Assembly: GCA_943788425.1 (NCBI GenBank)
Contig: CALSQF010000004.1
Span: 310,001-374,000, forward strand
Reading direction: 5' to 3'
Length of the DNA: 64,000 nt
From: an uncultured Planktomarina sp.
GTDB taxonomy: Bacteria; Pseudomonadota; Alphaproteobacteria; Rhodobacterales; Rhodobacteraceae
Shown: piece after piece, positions 17,479 to 27,065 of the stretch
How the letters are laid out: each line of letters begins with the position of its first letter
How positions within the stretch are numbered: the first letter of the stretch is position 1
Program-made: the position numbers and the translations under genes
Notes under the pieces: model-generated
What the model saw: the letters and a program-made list of their open reading frames with translations, nothing else
What the model was told of the DNA's origin: nothing
Databases searched by the model: none

Positions 17479-18492
17479 ATGCGTGACATTTCTTCAGTAG
17501 CTGAGTTTCGTGACTTAATGAGCAATCTGCCTGAGGCTGATGCCAGCGCGGGACAGGCCGCGGCAGACCGTAATGCGCAGTTGACCAAACCGCCGGGTGC
17601 TTTGGGCGATTTAGAGGATTTGGCGATTTGGTACGCCCGTTGGTCCGGTCAAGCGCGGCCACGCATTGAAGCGCCCCAGGTTGTTATTTTCGCTGGAAAT
17701 CATGGGGTTGCTGCTGCTGGTGTTTCGGCTTTTCCGCCTGAGGTGACACAGCAAATGGTTTATAACTTCCAAGCTGGTGGTGCGGCGATCAACCAGATTT
17801 CTAAGACCTTTGGCGCAAAAATGACTGTGGTTGCATTGGAATTGGATCGGCCAACGCAAGATTTCACAAAGGGGCCGGCCATGACCGAGGCCGAGTTGCT
17901 CTCTGCGTTGCAAACCGGCTGGCAAGCTGTGGATCCGCAGGCCGATCTATTTGTGGCCGGCGAAATGGGCATCGGCAATACAACGCCAGCTGCAGCAATC
18001 GCGGCGGCTTTGCTTGGTGGCGCGGTTCAAGATTGGGTTGGGCGCGGCACGGGTGTGGATGATGCTGGTTTGGCCAAAAAATGCGCCGTTGTGGAGGCTG
18101 GCTTGGCCCGCCATGCTGAGAATCTGCATGATCCGCTGTTTGTTTTGCAAGCGCTTGGCGGACGAGAAATTGCCGCAATGGCCGGATCCATTGCAGCGGC
18201 GCGCGCCCATGGTGTTCCAGTCCTGTTGGATGGGTTCATTTGTTCAGCGGCCGCTTTGGTACTGCATGCTATGAATCCGGCGGCATTGGACCACACCCAG
18301 GCGGGCCATAAAAGCGCTGAAGGCGCTCATGCGCGGCTTTTGGAGCATCTTGGCAAGACACCGCTGTTGTCACTGGGGCTGCGGCTGGGCGAGGGCTCGG
18401 GCGGTGCATTGGCGATTGGTGTTTTGAAAGGGGCGGTGGCCTGTCTTTCGGGCATGGCAACATTTGCGGAAGCTGGGGTCTCGGATGCGTGA
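17479..18492 (+). CDS. cobT: Nicotinate-nucleotide-dimethylbenzimidazole phosphoribosyltransferase CobT
   Basis: Makes alpha-ribazole 5'-phosphate from nicotinate mononucleotide and dimethylbenzimidazole for the lower ligand of cobalamin. It has 337 residues. Family motifs include [16 protein letters not shown] near residue 75, [13 protein letters not shown] near 160 and [11 protein letters not shown] near 300, where the Glu matches the catalytic base. It is divergent from cobS. The stop is only 5 bases from the 3' end of the convergent gene at 18498. Confidence 0.95.
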   Translation: MRDISSVAEFRDLMSNLPEADASAGQAAADRNAQLTKPPGALGDLEDLAIWYARWSGQARPRIEAPQVVIFAGNHGVAAAGVSAFPPEVTQQMVYNFQAGGAAINQISKTFGAKMTVVALELDRPTQDFTKGPAMTEAELLSALQTGWQAVDPQADLFVAGEMGIGNTTPAAAIAAALLGGAVQDWVGRGTGVDDAGLAKKCAVVEAGLARHAENLHDPLFVLQALGGREIAAMAGSIAAARAHGVPVLLDGFICSAAALVLHAMNPAALDHTQAGHKSAEGAHARLLEHLGKTPLLSLGLRLGEGSGGALAIGVLKGAVACLSGMATFAEAGVSDA

Positions 18493-18497
18493 AACCG

Positions 18498-20540
18498 CTA
18501 GCCGCGCGGCATGTCCAGAGTGATCGAACGGCCAGATTTGGCATAGGTGAGAGTCTTGGTTGAGATATCCGTCACGCGTCCGCCATCTAATCGATCTCCA
18601 ACGCGTACTTTGACGACCTGACCATTGGGAAGGCGTACGAGCGCGTTGCGCAGGCGTGTTGTGCCTGTTATTCCTATAAGATTGATATTGCGTAAATTTA
18701 TCACATTTTTTCGAGTGGCAGAACGGGTAACTGTCTTGCTGCTGGTGGCGGTGGGTGCTTGGATTTCTGAGGGCTTGGCCACCACTGGCGCCGGTTGGAG
18801 TGCCGTCAATTCAATCGCGCGTGGACGGGATTGCGGCCGCAGTGAGCGCGCCAGGCTCTTGCCATCCGGCAGAGTTTTGGGCCGTACGGGCGAGGGGAGG
18901 CTTGCGGGGCGCGGCATGGGCCGGAATGCGGCCAAAGGATTTGCCTCCTCTGGGGAAGCGTTTTCCGGCGGCAAAGGCGCCACCCTCTGATCGGTCTGCT
19001 CCAGCGCTGCTGTGACGGGCGGTATGTTTACAGGTTCTGCAAGATTCACAGAATCGGGGGCTGAGTGCTCCTCAGTTTGATCTTGTGCGACGGTAGGCGC
19101 GCGGTTTTCCTTGTCCGGTAACGGGTCCGGACTCAACCAGGGCATGTCCAACAGCGGGGCCTCTCCGCCGCTTCGCAGGTTTGGATCTGGAGCCGCGACA
19201 TACCCCTCCGCGTTTGTGGGGGGCGTGGCGGCGGGCTCGGTGACGGGGCCAATGGCCAAAGCACGCACCGCTGGCGGTTCCTGTGCGAAAAGGCCTATCG
19301 GGGGTTCCGCGTCATTTTCGGGATCTTTGAGGGCAATGTCTGCCTCTTGCAAGCCTAGTGCATCATCTTTAGCCTGTGGGACGAAAGCCGCCTGTTCTGT
19401 CGGAGCAGAAGGCTCGTTCAAAGGTTTTAAGCCGATTCCAATGACCCGTCCGATCGGGTCAGCTGGCAGAGCTGCGGTCATCTCTGTTTGGGAAGGGGAA
19501 AGGCCCAACCAGGCGGAGATCTTATCGCGCCCGAGAGTTGCGGCCAGCGCGGCGACGGTGAACATAAATAATAAGAGCAGAGTTGTGAGGATCAGGCCAA
19601 AATATTTTGGCTTTCCATCGACCTGAATTTGCACTGTTTTTATATGTGCCGGCGGGGGTTTTTGGGCGCGCCGGCCTAGGCGCAAGCGGATCTTTGCCAA
19701 GTGCTGCGCGATGCCAAGCGCTCGGGGCGCCTGCGGATGGGCGCTTGCGACTTGCAAGGATTCAGCTGGCACGGCTTTGGTGTCGGTCGCCGGCGGGGCG
19801 GGGGCCGCCGCTCTTGCACCCCCGACGCTTGAGGGCAGCGCGTCCATGCCAGCATTCACCGTTGGATTGGCAGAAATTTGCGCCATTGGTGCCGCTGGAG
19901 CTTCGGCGCGCGCGCTGAGCTCTGGCCTGGGGGAGATTGAGGGGGCGGGCGTTGCAATGGGCGGCGTGGGTGTGGGCATCGCGCCCGCTGCAAGCGCCGC
20001 AAGGGGCGTCGGATCTACGGCTTTGGCCTCTGGCAACGCTGCGCTATAGGCACTCGGCCGGCTTTGGTCGCCATATCCGGGGCGCTGGAACACAGAGAAA
20101 TTATTTTCCCAAGCACCGCCCGGCAGAGCGACAAAACCCGCAGCTTTAAAGCCAAAGGCCTGGGTGAGGCTTTCTGCCTCCTCAAGCGTTTCTTGTGCAA
20201 TCGCCGCGATGGTTTGCCCTTGGGGTGTAAGGAGACAATCCACGCAGAGTTCGTGAAACTCATAGGGGGTTTGACCTGTCAGGGCTTGCTGCAAGGCTTC
20301 GGTGCTTGTGTCGGAGTGATCAAGGTCCACACGCTTAATCTGATCGGCGGGCAGCGCTACAAGAACCTCCAGCGGATCTGTCGCCTGGGTCATCACGGTT
20401 TGGCGCAGATGCGCGAGCGCTTCGGTCAAATGTTCAGTGTCTGGTGAAACTGATCCTAGCCGATGCCAATGTCCCGATGCATCTTGGCGCTCAAGGTCAA
20501 TACTGTCATTGGAGAGATGAAGTAGAAATTTTGATGACAT
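18498..20540 (-). CDS. Large single-pass membrane protein: PilM/GspL-like N-domain, disordered middle, PilP/GspC-like C-domain
   Basis: A 680-residue protein with no clear named family. Residues 1-155 have alternating strands and helices with VLVALPADQIKRVDL and QQALTGQTPYEFHEL, like the cytoplasmic actin-fold domain of GspL or PilM. A Pro/Ala-rich linker leads to one transmembrane helix near residues 310-335 (YFGLILTTLLLLFMFTVAAL). A long Pro/Ala/Glu-rich, presumably periplasmic stretch follows. The last 65 residues contain RNALVRLPNGQVVKVRVGDRLDGG and VTDISTKTLTYAKSGRSITL, which resembles the PilP/GspC homology-region fold. The ATG at 20540 has GAGGG upstream. The domain reading is inference from pattern. 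No other pilus or type II secretion gene is nearby. Confidence 0.6.
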   Translation of the reverse strand: MSSKFLLHLSNDSIDLERQDASGHWHRLGSVSPDTEHLTEALAHLRQTVMTQATDPLEVLVALPADQIKRVDLDHSDTSTEALQQALTGQTPYEFHELCVDCLLTPQGQTIAAIAQETLEEAESLTQAFGFKAAGFVALPGGAWENNFSVFQRPGYGDQSRPSAYSAALPEAKAVDPTPLAALAAGAMPTPTPPIATPAPSISPRPELSARAEAPAAPMAQISANPTVNAGMDALPSSVGGARAAAPAPPATDTKAVPAESLQVASAHPQAPRALGIAQHLAKIRLRLGRRAQKPPPAHIKTVQIQVDGKPKYFGLILTTLLLLFMFTVAALAATLGRDKISAWLGLSPSQTEMTAALPADPIGRVIGIGLKPLNEPSAPTEQAAFVPQAKDDALGLQEADIALKDPENDAEPPIGLFAQEPPAVRALAIGPVTEPAATPPTNAEGYVAAPDPNLRSGGEAPLLDMPWLSPDPLPDKENRAPTVAQDQTEEHSAPDSVNLAEPVNIPPVTAALEQTDQRVAPLPPENASPEEANPLAAFRPMPRPASLPSPVRPKTLPDGKSLARSLRPQSRPRAIELTALQPAPVVAKPSEIQAPTATSSKTVTRSATRKNVINLRNINLIGITGTTRLRNALVRLPNGQVVKVRVGDRLDGGRVTDISTKTLTYAKSGRSITLDMPRG

Positions 20541-20745
20541 CAAACCCTCAATCAACGTGTCAGATCCACATTAGACCCTAAGAAACTCGCATAATCGGGT
20601 CGGTGGTGCAACGATCATGCGCCAAAAGAATGAAATTATGCTCTGCGAATTGATTTATGCGTGAGAACAGGCCAATCATCGCGATGGGGCTCGGCAACTT
20701 ATTGCCAGCGGCTCCTGATCGGTTCATAATTTCAGGAAAGCGCCC

Positions 20746-21162
20746 ATGCTCACTCCCTTTCATCTTGCGATTAATGTGACAGATTTGGAGGCCACGCGTG
20801 TGTTTTATGGTGAAGTGCTGGGCGCGAAAGAGGGGCGCAGCACGCCTACCTGGGTGGATTTTGATTTTTTCGGCCATCAACTTTCGTTCCACCTGGGGCC
20901 GGTGATGAAAACTGAAAACACTGGCCATGTTGGGGATCACCTGGTTCCAATGCCACATTTCGGCATGGTTGTGGCGCTGCCGAAGTGGCAAGCCTTGGCC
21001 GCTCGGCTCACGGCTGCGCAAGTGGCATTTATTCTTCCGCCTTCCGTGCGCTTTGAAGGCGAGCCCGGTGAGCAATGGACAATGTTCTTCAAAGATCCAT
21101 CCGGCAATCCTATCGAGATTAAGGGTTTCACCGATTTGGAGGCCGTGTTCGCAAGTCATTAA
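20746..21162 (+). CDS. VOC/glyoxalase family protein
   Basis: A 138-residue protein of the vicinal oxygen chelate fold: two beta-alpha-beta-beta-beta modules, with metal-ligand candidates His6 (FHLAINVTDLEATRVFYG) and a late Glu in MFFKDPSGNPIEIKGF. It may be a dioxygenase, a glyoxalase-like isomerase or a binding protein; the reaction cannot be told. The ATG has AGGAAAG upstream. It stands alone between two minus-strand genes. Confidence 0.82.
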   Translation: MLTPFHLAINVTDLEATRVFYGEVLGAKEGRSTPTWVDFDFFGHQLSFHLGPVMKTENTGHVGDHLVPMPHFGMVVALPKWQALAARLTAAQVAFILPPSVRFEGEPGEQWTMFFKDPSGNPIEIKGFTDLEAVFASH

Positions 21163-21180
21163 AGTTGAAGATCATCGCAT

Positions 21181-22094
21181 CTAAAATCCGGCGCGTTTGA
21201 TTGTGTTTCGGATCTGTTGCTCTTTGCGTGGCAGATTGTTTTGATCAAACAGCGCCCGCACCTTAGCGTCGCGTTTTTGGCAGACCATTCCGCGGATGGG
21301 TTCGTAGGCTTTAACGACTTTCTTGATTTTGTTGGGTGCGATGGCCTTCTCTAAGGTTTCGATCGCCCCATCACTCTCGTGCGCATAAAGCAAAGGCAGG
21401 AGGCGATAGTGACATGAGACTGCCCCATCTAAGTGGTCGGTCTCAAGCGCATCACGTCCGCCACCGAAACTGTGGATGACTAAGGGCAGGGCGACTTGAT
21501 CGAGCCACGGGTTTAGCGCTTGGCAGATAATTCCTTTTGGCCCATCATCGCGGATGGTTAGGGCATAGTTTAAAAACGATCGCCAAAAACTTTGGGACAT
21601 TTATAATAGAAACAGCCAGCGTTAAAATACAGGTAGCGCCGCCAATATTCATCTGGTTGTGACAAATCCAAGCTGCTTTCGAAATCGAGCTTCAATGTAT
21701 CCTATAGGTTCTTCCAAGTGGCTGTATATCCGGGGCCGTAAAGTTCGATCACTGGCCATGTCCCTTCAATCTTAAGCGAGGCGGAGGGGCAGTTGAAGTC
21801 AAAAGGCACACTATCCATATCACCTATGATCAATGTGTCCGTATCAAAAAAGACGAAGGGCTCACCCCCGGGCAAGACAGAGGGCGCCTCTATTTTGTTC
21901 CCATAGGGGTAGTATTCTCCGAAGTGTTTGTTCTCAAATGGACTAATCTTTCCGCTCAAAGCCTGAATCAACGCGCGAATTTCAGGATCGGTGATGGCAG
22001 GGTTTTGAGTCCAACGCTCATTACGTTGTGGCTCAGCGACGAAGACTTGGCCGTTAAAATCTGGGGCGGATTGGCGTAAACTGGCCAAAAACAT
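21181..22094 (-). pseudogene. Decayed glycosyltransferase-like gene (premature TAG and frameshift)
   Basis: Two minus-strand fragments make one recognisable protein. The 5' fragment (22094-21702, 130 residues) has FVFFDTDTLIIGDMDSVPFDF, a DxD-type sugar-nucleotide motif, and stops at TAG (21702-21704). The frame continues after the TAG with LKLDFESSLDLSQPDEYWRRY and LYFNAGCFYYKCPKVFGDRF, and then shifts near 21575-21600 into the 3' fragment (LNYALTIRDDGP, PWLDQVALPLVIHSFGGGRD, down to 21181). By analogy with intact roseobacter proteins I recall, the TAG replaces a Tyr codon. The start has a perfect AGGAGG site. An intact relative would be about 300 residues and handle surface sugar; this copy is unlikely to give the full product. 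Confidence 0.75.
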
Positions 22095-22384
22095 TTTAGC
22101 CTCCTATTGCAAACGCCCTGATTGGCCAATGATTAAGATATTATAGGTCATAAGTTGAACCTGCTCTAATGGCCAATAAAATGAATATGAAAAATTGTGT
22201 GACGTAAATATTATAGATACACCAAAAGGGTTAAAGATTTCGGAGCGATGTGCCACAGAAAATCAGCATATGTCGGTACAAAACCAGTTGTCCAATGATA
22301 TCAGTTTTTTAATTGCTGAATGCGCCAGGCTGAGGCAGTATAGGATATTGCTCGGCTGGGCGAAGCAATTGGGGCTTAAGTGCA
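22095..22384. other. Intergenic region, no supported gene
   Basis: AT-rich stretch between the divergent decayed gene and the GMC oxidoreductase. TTGGCCAAT and ATGGCCAAT copies (near 22122 and 22168) flank about 40 bases and may be chance. A 66-codon plus-strand frame at 22195 has no ribosome binding site or family likeness. Confidence 0.35.
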
Positions 22385-24037
22385 ATGGAATTTGATTATA
22401 TTATCATCGGGGCCGGGTCGGCGGGCTGTGTTTTGGCGAACCGCTTGAGCCATGGTGCTGAAAACCGCGTGCTTTTGCTGGAGGCCGGGCTGGAAGATAA
22501 GGCACTGTCCATAAAAATGCCGGCAGCCTGTTTGTCTAATCTTAAGAGCACGAAGCATAATTGGGCGTTTCAAGGGGAGGCGGAGCCGGAACTGGGCGGT
22601 CGTCGGCTTCAACATGATCGAGGCAAAGCTCTCGGGGGGTCTTCTTCGATCAATGGCATGTGTTTTATCCGGGGCAATGCGCTGGATTACGAGGGGTGGC
22701 GCCAAGCTGGTTGTGAAGGGTGGAGCTACGCCGACGTGCTGCCCTATTTTAAACGCATGGAGAGCTATAGCGGCGGGGCTGATGAGTTTCGCGGCACAGA
22801 GGGTCCGCTGCATGTCCAAAGGGCGCAAGCAACTGAACCCTTGGCGCGTGCTTTCTTGGAAGCAGGTGCGCAAGCGGGATATCAAACAACAGATGACATC
22901 AGCGGCTATTGCCAGGAGGGTTTTGGAGTTTTTGACCGAACGGTTTTCAAGGGCCAGCGTTGGAGCGCGTCGCGCGCTTACTTAGATCCTGCGCGCGGGC
23001 GTGACAACCTGACCATTGTGACGCGGGCCTTGGTGCAACGCTTGAGCTTGTCGGGGGATCGGGTGACCGGTGTCGTGTATCGCGATCGTCATGGCGCGCT
23101 TGTGACTGTGAGGACGCGGCAAGAAGTTCTTCTTTGCGCAGGCGCTGTTGGCTCGCCCCATATATTGTTGCTGTCTGGTATTGGGCCCAAATACCATTTG
23201 GAGTCTATGGGCATTGCTGTGAAGACGGACTTGCCTGGGGTGGGGCAAAACCTGCATGACCATCCGGATTTTGTACTGCAATTCAAATGCTTGCAGCCCA
23301 TTTCTCTTTGGCCAAAGACCAGACCATTGGCCATGATCGCGGCGGGAATGCGCTGGCTTGTCGCCGGTGACGGGCTGTGTGCGTCCAATCATTTTGACGC
23401 TGTGGCCTGTATCAGGTCGGATGCCGGTGTTGAATATCCCGACCTCCAGCTAACCATGTCACCCATTGCTGTGGATGAAAATTGGTCCACCTTGGAAGAG
23501 CACGCCTTTCAAATCCATGTGGGATTGATGCGGGCGCATAGCCGCGGCTCAATTGAATTGAGAACAGACAATCCGGCCGATGCACCGCGTATTTTGGTCA
23601 ATTATCTTCAAGATCCAAGGGATCGTGAATTGATGCGAAAAGGCATTCACTGGGTTCGCGAATTGGTGGAGCAACCAGCGTTTTCTGCCCTCAAAGGTAC
23701 TGAGATTTTCCCTGGTGCGGAGTGTCAATCAGATGCAGAGCTTGATGCGAAGCTAAAAAGCCATACCAGCTCACAATGGCATTTGTCCTGTACGGCCCGA
23801 ATGGGGCCGGCGACCGACCGATTGGCCGTGGTGGATTCAAAAGCCAAGGTGCACGGATTGTCTGGGCTGCGGGTTGTTGATGCCTCAATTATGCCCTTTG
23901 TAACCAATGGCAACACCAATGCCCCCACAATTATGCTGGCTGAGAAGCTCAGTGACGCCATCCTCGGGCTTGCCCCCCTTGCACCCATGGACTTACCGGT
24001 CTGGAAGAGCCCAAACCACAAACACGCGCAGCGTTAA
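22385..24037 (+). CDS. GMC family oxidoreductase (choline dehydrogenase-like)
   Basis: FAD-dependent alcohol oxidoreductase of 550 residues. The FAD-binding motif IIGAGSAGCVLANRLS is at residues 7-22, with an acidic ribose contact at LLLEAG. GMC signature 1 lies in GKALGGSSSINGMCFIRG and signature 2 in GAVGSPHILLLSGIGP. The active-site region SSQWHLSCTARMG near residue 460 contains the conserved His. It is like BetA and other alcohol dehydrogenases of the family, but no glycine betaine genes are near, so the substrate is open. Confidence 0.9.
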   Translation: MEFDYIIIGAGSAGCVLANRLSHGAENRVLLLEAGLEDKALSIKMPAACLSNLKSTKHNWAFQGEAEPELGGRRLQHDRGKALGGSSSINGMCFIRGNALDYEGWRQAGCEGWSYADVLPYFKRMESYSGGADEFRGTEGPLHVQRAQATEPLARAFLEAGAQAGYQTTDDISGYCQEGFGVFDRTVFKGQRWSASRAYLDPARGRDNLTIVTRALVQRLSLSGDRVTGVVYRDRHGALVTVRTRQEVLLCAGAVGSPHILLLSGIGPKYHLESMGIAVKTDLPGVGQNLHDHPDFVLQFKCLQPISLWPKTRPLAMIAAGMRWLVAGDGLCASNHFDAVACIRSDAGVEYPDLQLTMSPIAVDENWSTLEEHAFQIHVGLMRAHSRGSIELRTDNPADAPRILVNYLQDPRDRELMRKGIHWVRELVEQPAFSALKGTEIFPGAECQSDAELDAKLKSHTSSQWHLSCTARMGPATDRLAVVDSKAKVHGLSGLRVVDASIMPFVTNGNTNAPTIMLAEKLSDAILGLAPLAPMDLPVWKSPNHKHAQR

Positions 24038-24659
24038 CCTTTGATGGGGTCCACTGGTTTTATAGTGAAATTTTTGGAATTTATGTGCAAAAGTGGCGGA
24101 CAACCCGCTGACCTATGCCGCAGCCGTTTGAATTATGTGAGGTCTTCCCGCCTGGATCCACTGCTCATGTCGCTCAGTTATGGCAAACAGATGGCATATA
24201 ACTTACCAATGGCGCTCAAACCCAGCTCAGGTCATTGGCGCAAAAAAGCGCTGCCAAGACGCGCTACGCTCGACAACACAGCAACGATCCCTATTTATGT
24301 TGATTATTGTCACATCACCTCAAGCGAGATGACATAGCAACGTCCATGCTAGAGAGCCTATCGGCGCCTCTTACTGTCTCGCTTTTGCTCATCTGTAGTC
24401 GTTCCGTATCCTTCCGGAACTACCGTTGGAATGGCAAGAGCGGCGGAAGATTCTAGGCTTTCCGCATCAGTAGCGCATCCAGCCTGCCTCAAGACCTCAC
24501 ACGTAATTGCGCTGCTGAGACTTTTGCCGTATACGCCCAAAAAACCCGACAAACAGAGACTAATTGTGAGCACCTTAGGGTGTTTTATCCTAGATAACCA
24601 TCTGAAATTTATATAATTTCCAAAAATTTTACCTTACCTGCGGTTTTGAGGAGACTGAG
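24038..24659. other. 600-base stretch without a supported gene
   Basis: Short frames exist on both strands (plus 24041-24337, minus 24358-24573). The minus one begins with a hydrophobic stretch, but none has a good ribosome binding site or a family I recognise. It could be decayed sequence. Confidence 0.3.
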
Positions 24660-24743
24660 TGGTGGGCGACCCTGGAATCGAACCAGGCGTGCGTCTCCGC
24701 GAGGGAGTTACAGTCCCCTGCCACACCTTGCGGCCTGTCGCCC
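24660..24743 (-). tRNA. tRNA-Tyr (GTA)
   Basis: Read on the minus strand from 24743 it folds as a tRNA with a long variable arm. The acceptor stem GGGCGAC pairs with GTCGCCC. The anticodon arm GGGGA-CTGTAAC-TCCCT carries GTA. The T arm is CCTGG-TTCGATT-CCAGG. The discriminator A and an encoded CCA end at 24660. The long variable arm (about 14 bases) fits bacterial tRNA-Tyr. Confidence 0.93.
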
Positions 24744-24776
24744 ACTTAAACTGAGGCAACTGCCTCGGTTTGCGCA

Positions 24777-24805
24777 CGAGTACGACTTAGAAAATCGCGC
24801 GTCAA
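24777..24805 (-). promoter_or_regulatory. Candidate promoter of tRNA-Tyr
   Basis: On the minus strand TTGACG (24805-24800) is followed after 17 bases by TACTCG (24782-24777), a fair -35 and a weak -10 box, about 35 bases ahead of the tRNA. A short palindromic hairpin (24751-24768) lies between this and the tRNA 5' end. Confidence 0.35.
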
Positions 24806-25185
24806 CCCGAAAATTGTCTTTGGTGGAGTGATGTGGGAATAAGCGTTAAACCCATTTTTGGTCGATGCATTCTGGGATCGGATTTTGTGCCGGCAGCTGC
24901 GATGCGGGCCGATGGGGACTTGCACTGTTAGGCAGGTAAGCGGTCGCGTTTTGTGGGTTTGTCGCCATATTTGTGGTGACCTATAGCTGGGCACTTCGGC
25001 GGGCAGGCCAGCCCGTGCGTCGTGAATCTCGAAAGCTCAACTAGCCCTGGCTGTTAGGGCTATGGCCAGGCTTGGCGCGCCAGGATGCTGGGGATCTCAT
25101 ATTAACTGAAAATGCTATAGAATTTAACTTGCGCTCTGCCGAGACACCGCTGCATAAGGCCCCAGCGGCAAGGATCGGAAGATAG
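24806..25185. other. Intergenic region upstream of rlmB
   Basis: No supported gene. The region separates divergent tRNA-Tyr and rlmB and must hold the rlmB promoter. The rlmB ribosome binding site is GGAAG just before 25186. Confidence 0.35.
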
Positions 25186-25959
25186 ATGAAAAAACCCACA
25201 TGGATTGTTCAAAAGGAACGTGAAAAACGCGAGGCCGCCGCCCAGACCATTTGGCTTTTTGGCATTCATGCGGTGCGCGATGCGCTATTGAACCCCAAGA
25301 GGATCAAGCTGCGCTTGCTTTTGACCAAAAACGCCTGTGACCGACTCGGTGAGGCCATCGCAGAGGCTGGGTTGGAGCCAGAGATTGTAGATCCCCGTAA
25401 GTTTTCGGCACCGATTGATCCTCAGTCGGTGCATCAAGGGGCGGCTTTGGAGGTCAAAGCTCTGGATTGGGGGCCTTTGAATGAAGTGGCGGCAGTGCGG
25501 CCCGGAGAGGCGCCTGTGATTTTACTGCTGGATCGGGTGACTGATCCTCACAACGTGGGTGCGATCTTGCGATCGGCTGAGGTTTTTGGTACAGCAGCTG
25601 TCATCGCACCGCATCGCCATTCTGCGCCGGAAACCGGAGCCTTGGCCAAAACAGCCAGCGGTGCTTTAGAGCGGCAGCCCTATCTTCGGGTGCAAAACCT
25701 GGCGGATACGATGGAGAGGCTCAAGACGATGGGCTATTTCATCTTTGGATTGGACGGGGAAGCCGAAGCAACATTGGAGGCGACATTGGGCCAGCACAAA
25801 GGTCCAACGGCGTTGGTGCTGGGGGCAGAAGGGCCGGGCCTGCGGGACCGCACTAAGGACACTTGTGATGCTCTCGTGAAAATTTCAGCGGCCGGGGGAT
25901 TTGGCTCGCTCAATGTTTCCAATGCCGCGGCTGTCGGCCTTTATGCGGTGACCCGTTAG
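25186..25959 (+). CDS. rlmB: 23S rRNA (guanosine-2'-O)-methyltransferase RlmB (TrmH/SpoU family)
   Basis: Knotted SpoU methyltransferase of 257 residues that 2'-O-methylates a guanosine of 23S rRNA (G2251 in E. coli) with S-adenosylmethionine. The N-terminal substrate-binding domain (residues 20-90, IHAVRDALLNPKR) precedes the catalytic domain. Its three motifs are visible: LDRVTDPHNVGAILRSAEVFG near residue 113, LVLGAEGPGLR near 207 and GSLNVSNAAAVGLY near 240. Confidence 0.9.
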   Translation: MKKPTWIVQKEREKREAAAQTIWLFGIHAVRDALLNPKRIKLRLLLTKNACDRLGEAIAEAGLEPEIVDPRKFSAPIDPQSVHQGAALEVKALDWGPLNEVAAVRPGEAPVILLLDRVTDPHNVGAILRSAEVFGTAAVIAPHRHSAPETGALAKTASGALERQPYLRVQNLADTMERLKTMGYFIFGLDGEAEATLEATLGQHKGPTALVLGAEGPGLRDRTKDTCDALVKISAAGGFGSLNVSNAAAVGLYAVTR

Positions 25960-25973
25960 TAACGTAATTTGCC

Positions 25974-26279
25974 CTAGCGCTTAGCTTTTTCCTCAAGGCC
26001 CGATTGGGCTGTGCGGCGAGATAGCTCTGCAAATACATCGTCTAAGGCGACATCGCGGGAGGCCAGCATTACCAAGAGGTGATAAAGCACATCGGCTGCC
26101 TCAGATGTGAGCGCGACGGGATCGCCTTTGATCGCCTCAATCAACGCTTCAATAGCCTCTTCCCCAAATTTTTCGGCGCATTTGTCCGGGCCCTTTGACA
26201 AGAGCTGCGCAGTCCAGCTGCTGCTGGGGTCTGCGGATTTGCGCGCAATGATCGTCTGTTCCAGCTCGTGTAATATCAT
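25974..26279 (-). CDS. hisE: Phosphoribosyl-ATP diphosphatase HisE
   Basis: Second step of histidine synthesis: hydrolysis of phosphoribosyl-ATP to phosphoribosyl-AMP. It has 101 residues with the MazG-like helical motif [15 protein letters not shown] and [16 protein letters not shown], whose acidic residues bind magnesium. The ATG overlaps the hisF stop in ATGA, making hisE the last gene of the his run. Confidence 0.95.
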   Translation of the reverse strand: MILHELEQTIIARKSADPSSSWTAQLLSKGPDKCAEKFGEEAIEALIEAIKGDPVALTSEAADVLYHLLVMLASRDVALDDVFAELSRRTAQSGLEEKAKR

Positions 26280-27037
26280 GACATCCTCATCGGAATTCCT
26301 GCTGCAGCCATATGGGTTTTGGCGTCTTGAATGGTAAAATCTCCAAAATGGAAAATTGAAGCTGCCAAAACCGCGCTGGCGCCCCCTTGGGTGACCCCCT
26401 CGACCAGGTGTTCCAAGCGTCCCACGCCCCCAGAAGCAATCACAGGCACCGAAACCGCATCTGATACGGCGCGGGTGAGCGGCAGGTTGAAACCCGCGCG
26501 CGTGCCGTCGCGATCCATAGAGGTGAGCAATAATTCACCAGCGCCCTTCAAGACAACCGTTCGGGCAAATTTTATCGCGTCAATCCCAGTGGCGCGTCGC
26601 CCGCCATGGGTGAAAATTTCCCATTTGCCAGGAGCCACGGTCTTGGCATCTATGGCAACAACAATACATTGGCTACCAAAATGATTTGCCGATTGGGCAA
26701 TGACATCAGGATCAGCCACAGCGGCAGAATTGAAGCTGACCTTATCTGCGCCCGCCAGCAGTAGGTTGCGCACATCCGCCGGGCTGCGCACGCCGCCGCC
26801 AACGGTTAGCGGCATGAAACATTGCTCGGCTGTGCGCCGGGCCAGATCAAACAGCGTGCCGCGATTTTCATGGGTGGCTTTGATGTCAAGAAAGCACAAT
26901 TCATCAGCCCCCGCCGCATCATAGGCCTGTGCCGCCTCTACCGGGTCGCCAGCGTCCACCAAATCGACGAAATTTACCCCTTTGACCACGCGGCCCTCCG
27001 CCACATCCAAGCAAGGTATGATCCGAGTTTTTAGCAT
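26276..27037 (-). CDS. hisF: Imidazole glycerol phosphate synthase subunit HisF
   Basis: Cyclase subunit (253 residues) of the HisHF enzyme; it uses ammonia from HisH to form imidazole glycerol phosphate and AICAR. The TIM barrel begins with [19 protein letters not shown], with the catalytic Asp at position 11 (CLD). The second catalytic Asp is in [13 protein letters not shown]. Phosphate-binding GGG/GG loops are present (VGGGVRS, ASGGVG). It overlaps hisE by 4 bases and follows hisA by 28 bases. Confidence 0.96.
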   Translation of the reverse strand: MLKTRIIPCLDVAEGRVVKGVNFVDLVDAGDPVEAAQAYDAAGADELCFLDIKATHENRGTLFDLARRTAEQCFMPLTVGGGVRSPADVRNLLLAGADKVSFNSAAVADPDVIAQSANHFGSQCIVVAIDAKTVAPGKWEIFTHGGRRATGIDAIKFARTVVLKGAGELLLTSMDRDGTRAGFNLPLTRAVSDAVSVPVIASGGVGRLEHLVEGVTQGGASAVLAASIFHFGDFTIQDAKTHMAAAGIPMRMS

Positions 27038-27065
27038 GATCGGTCTCCTGCGCGCGCGTTATGGG

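Noticed and set aside
22195-22395. 66-codon frame before the GMC oxidoreductase
   Set aside because: It lacks a ribosome binding site and family likeness, and overlaps the start of the real gene.
24358-24573. Minus-strand frame with a hydrophobic N-terminus
   Set aside because: It could mimic a signal peptide, but the rest is unstructured, no ribosome binding site is visible and I know no such family.
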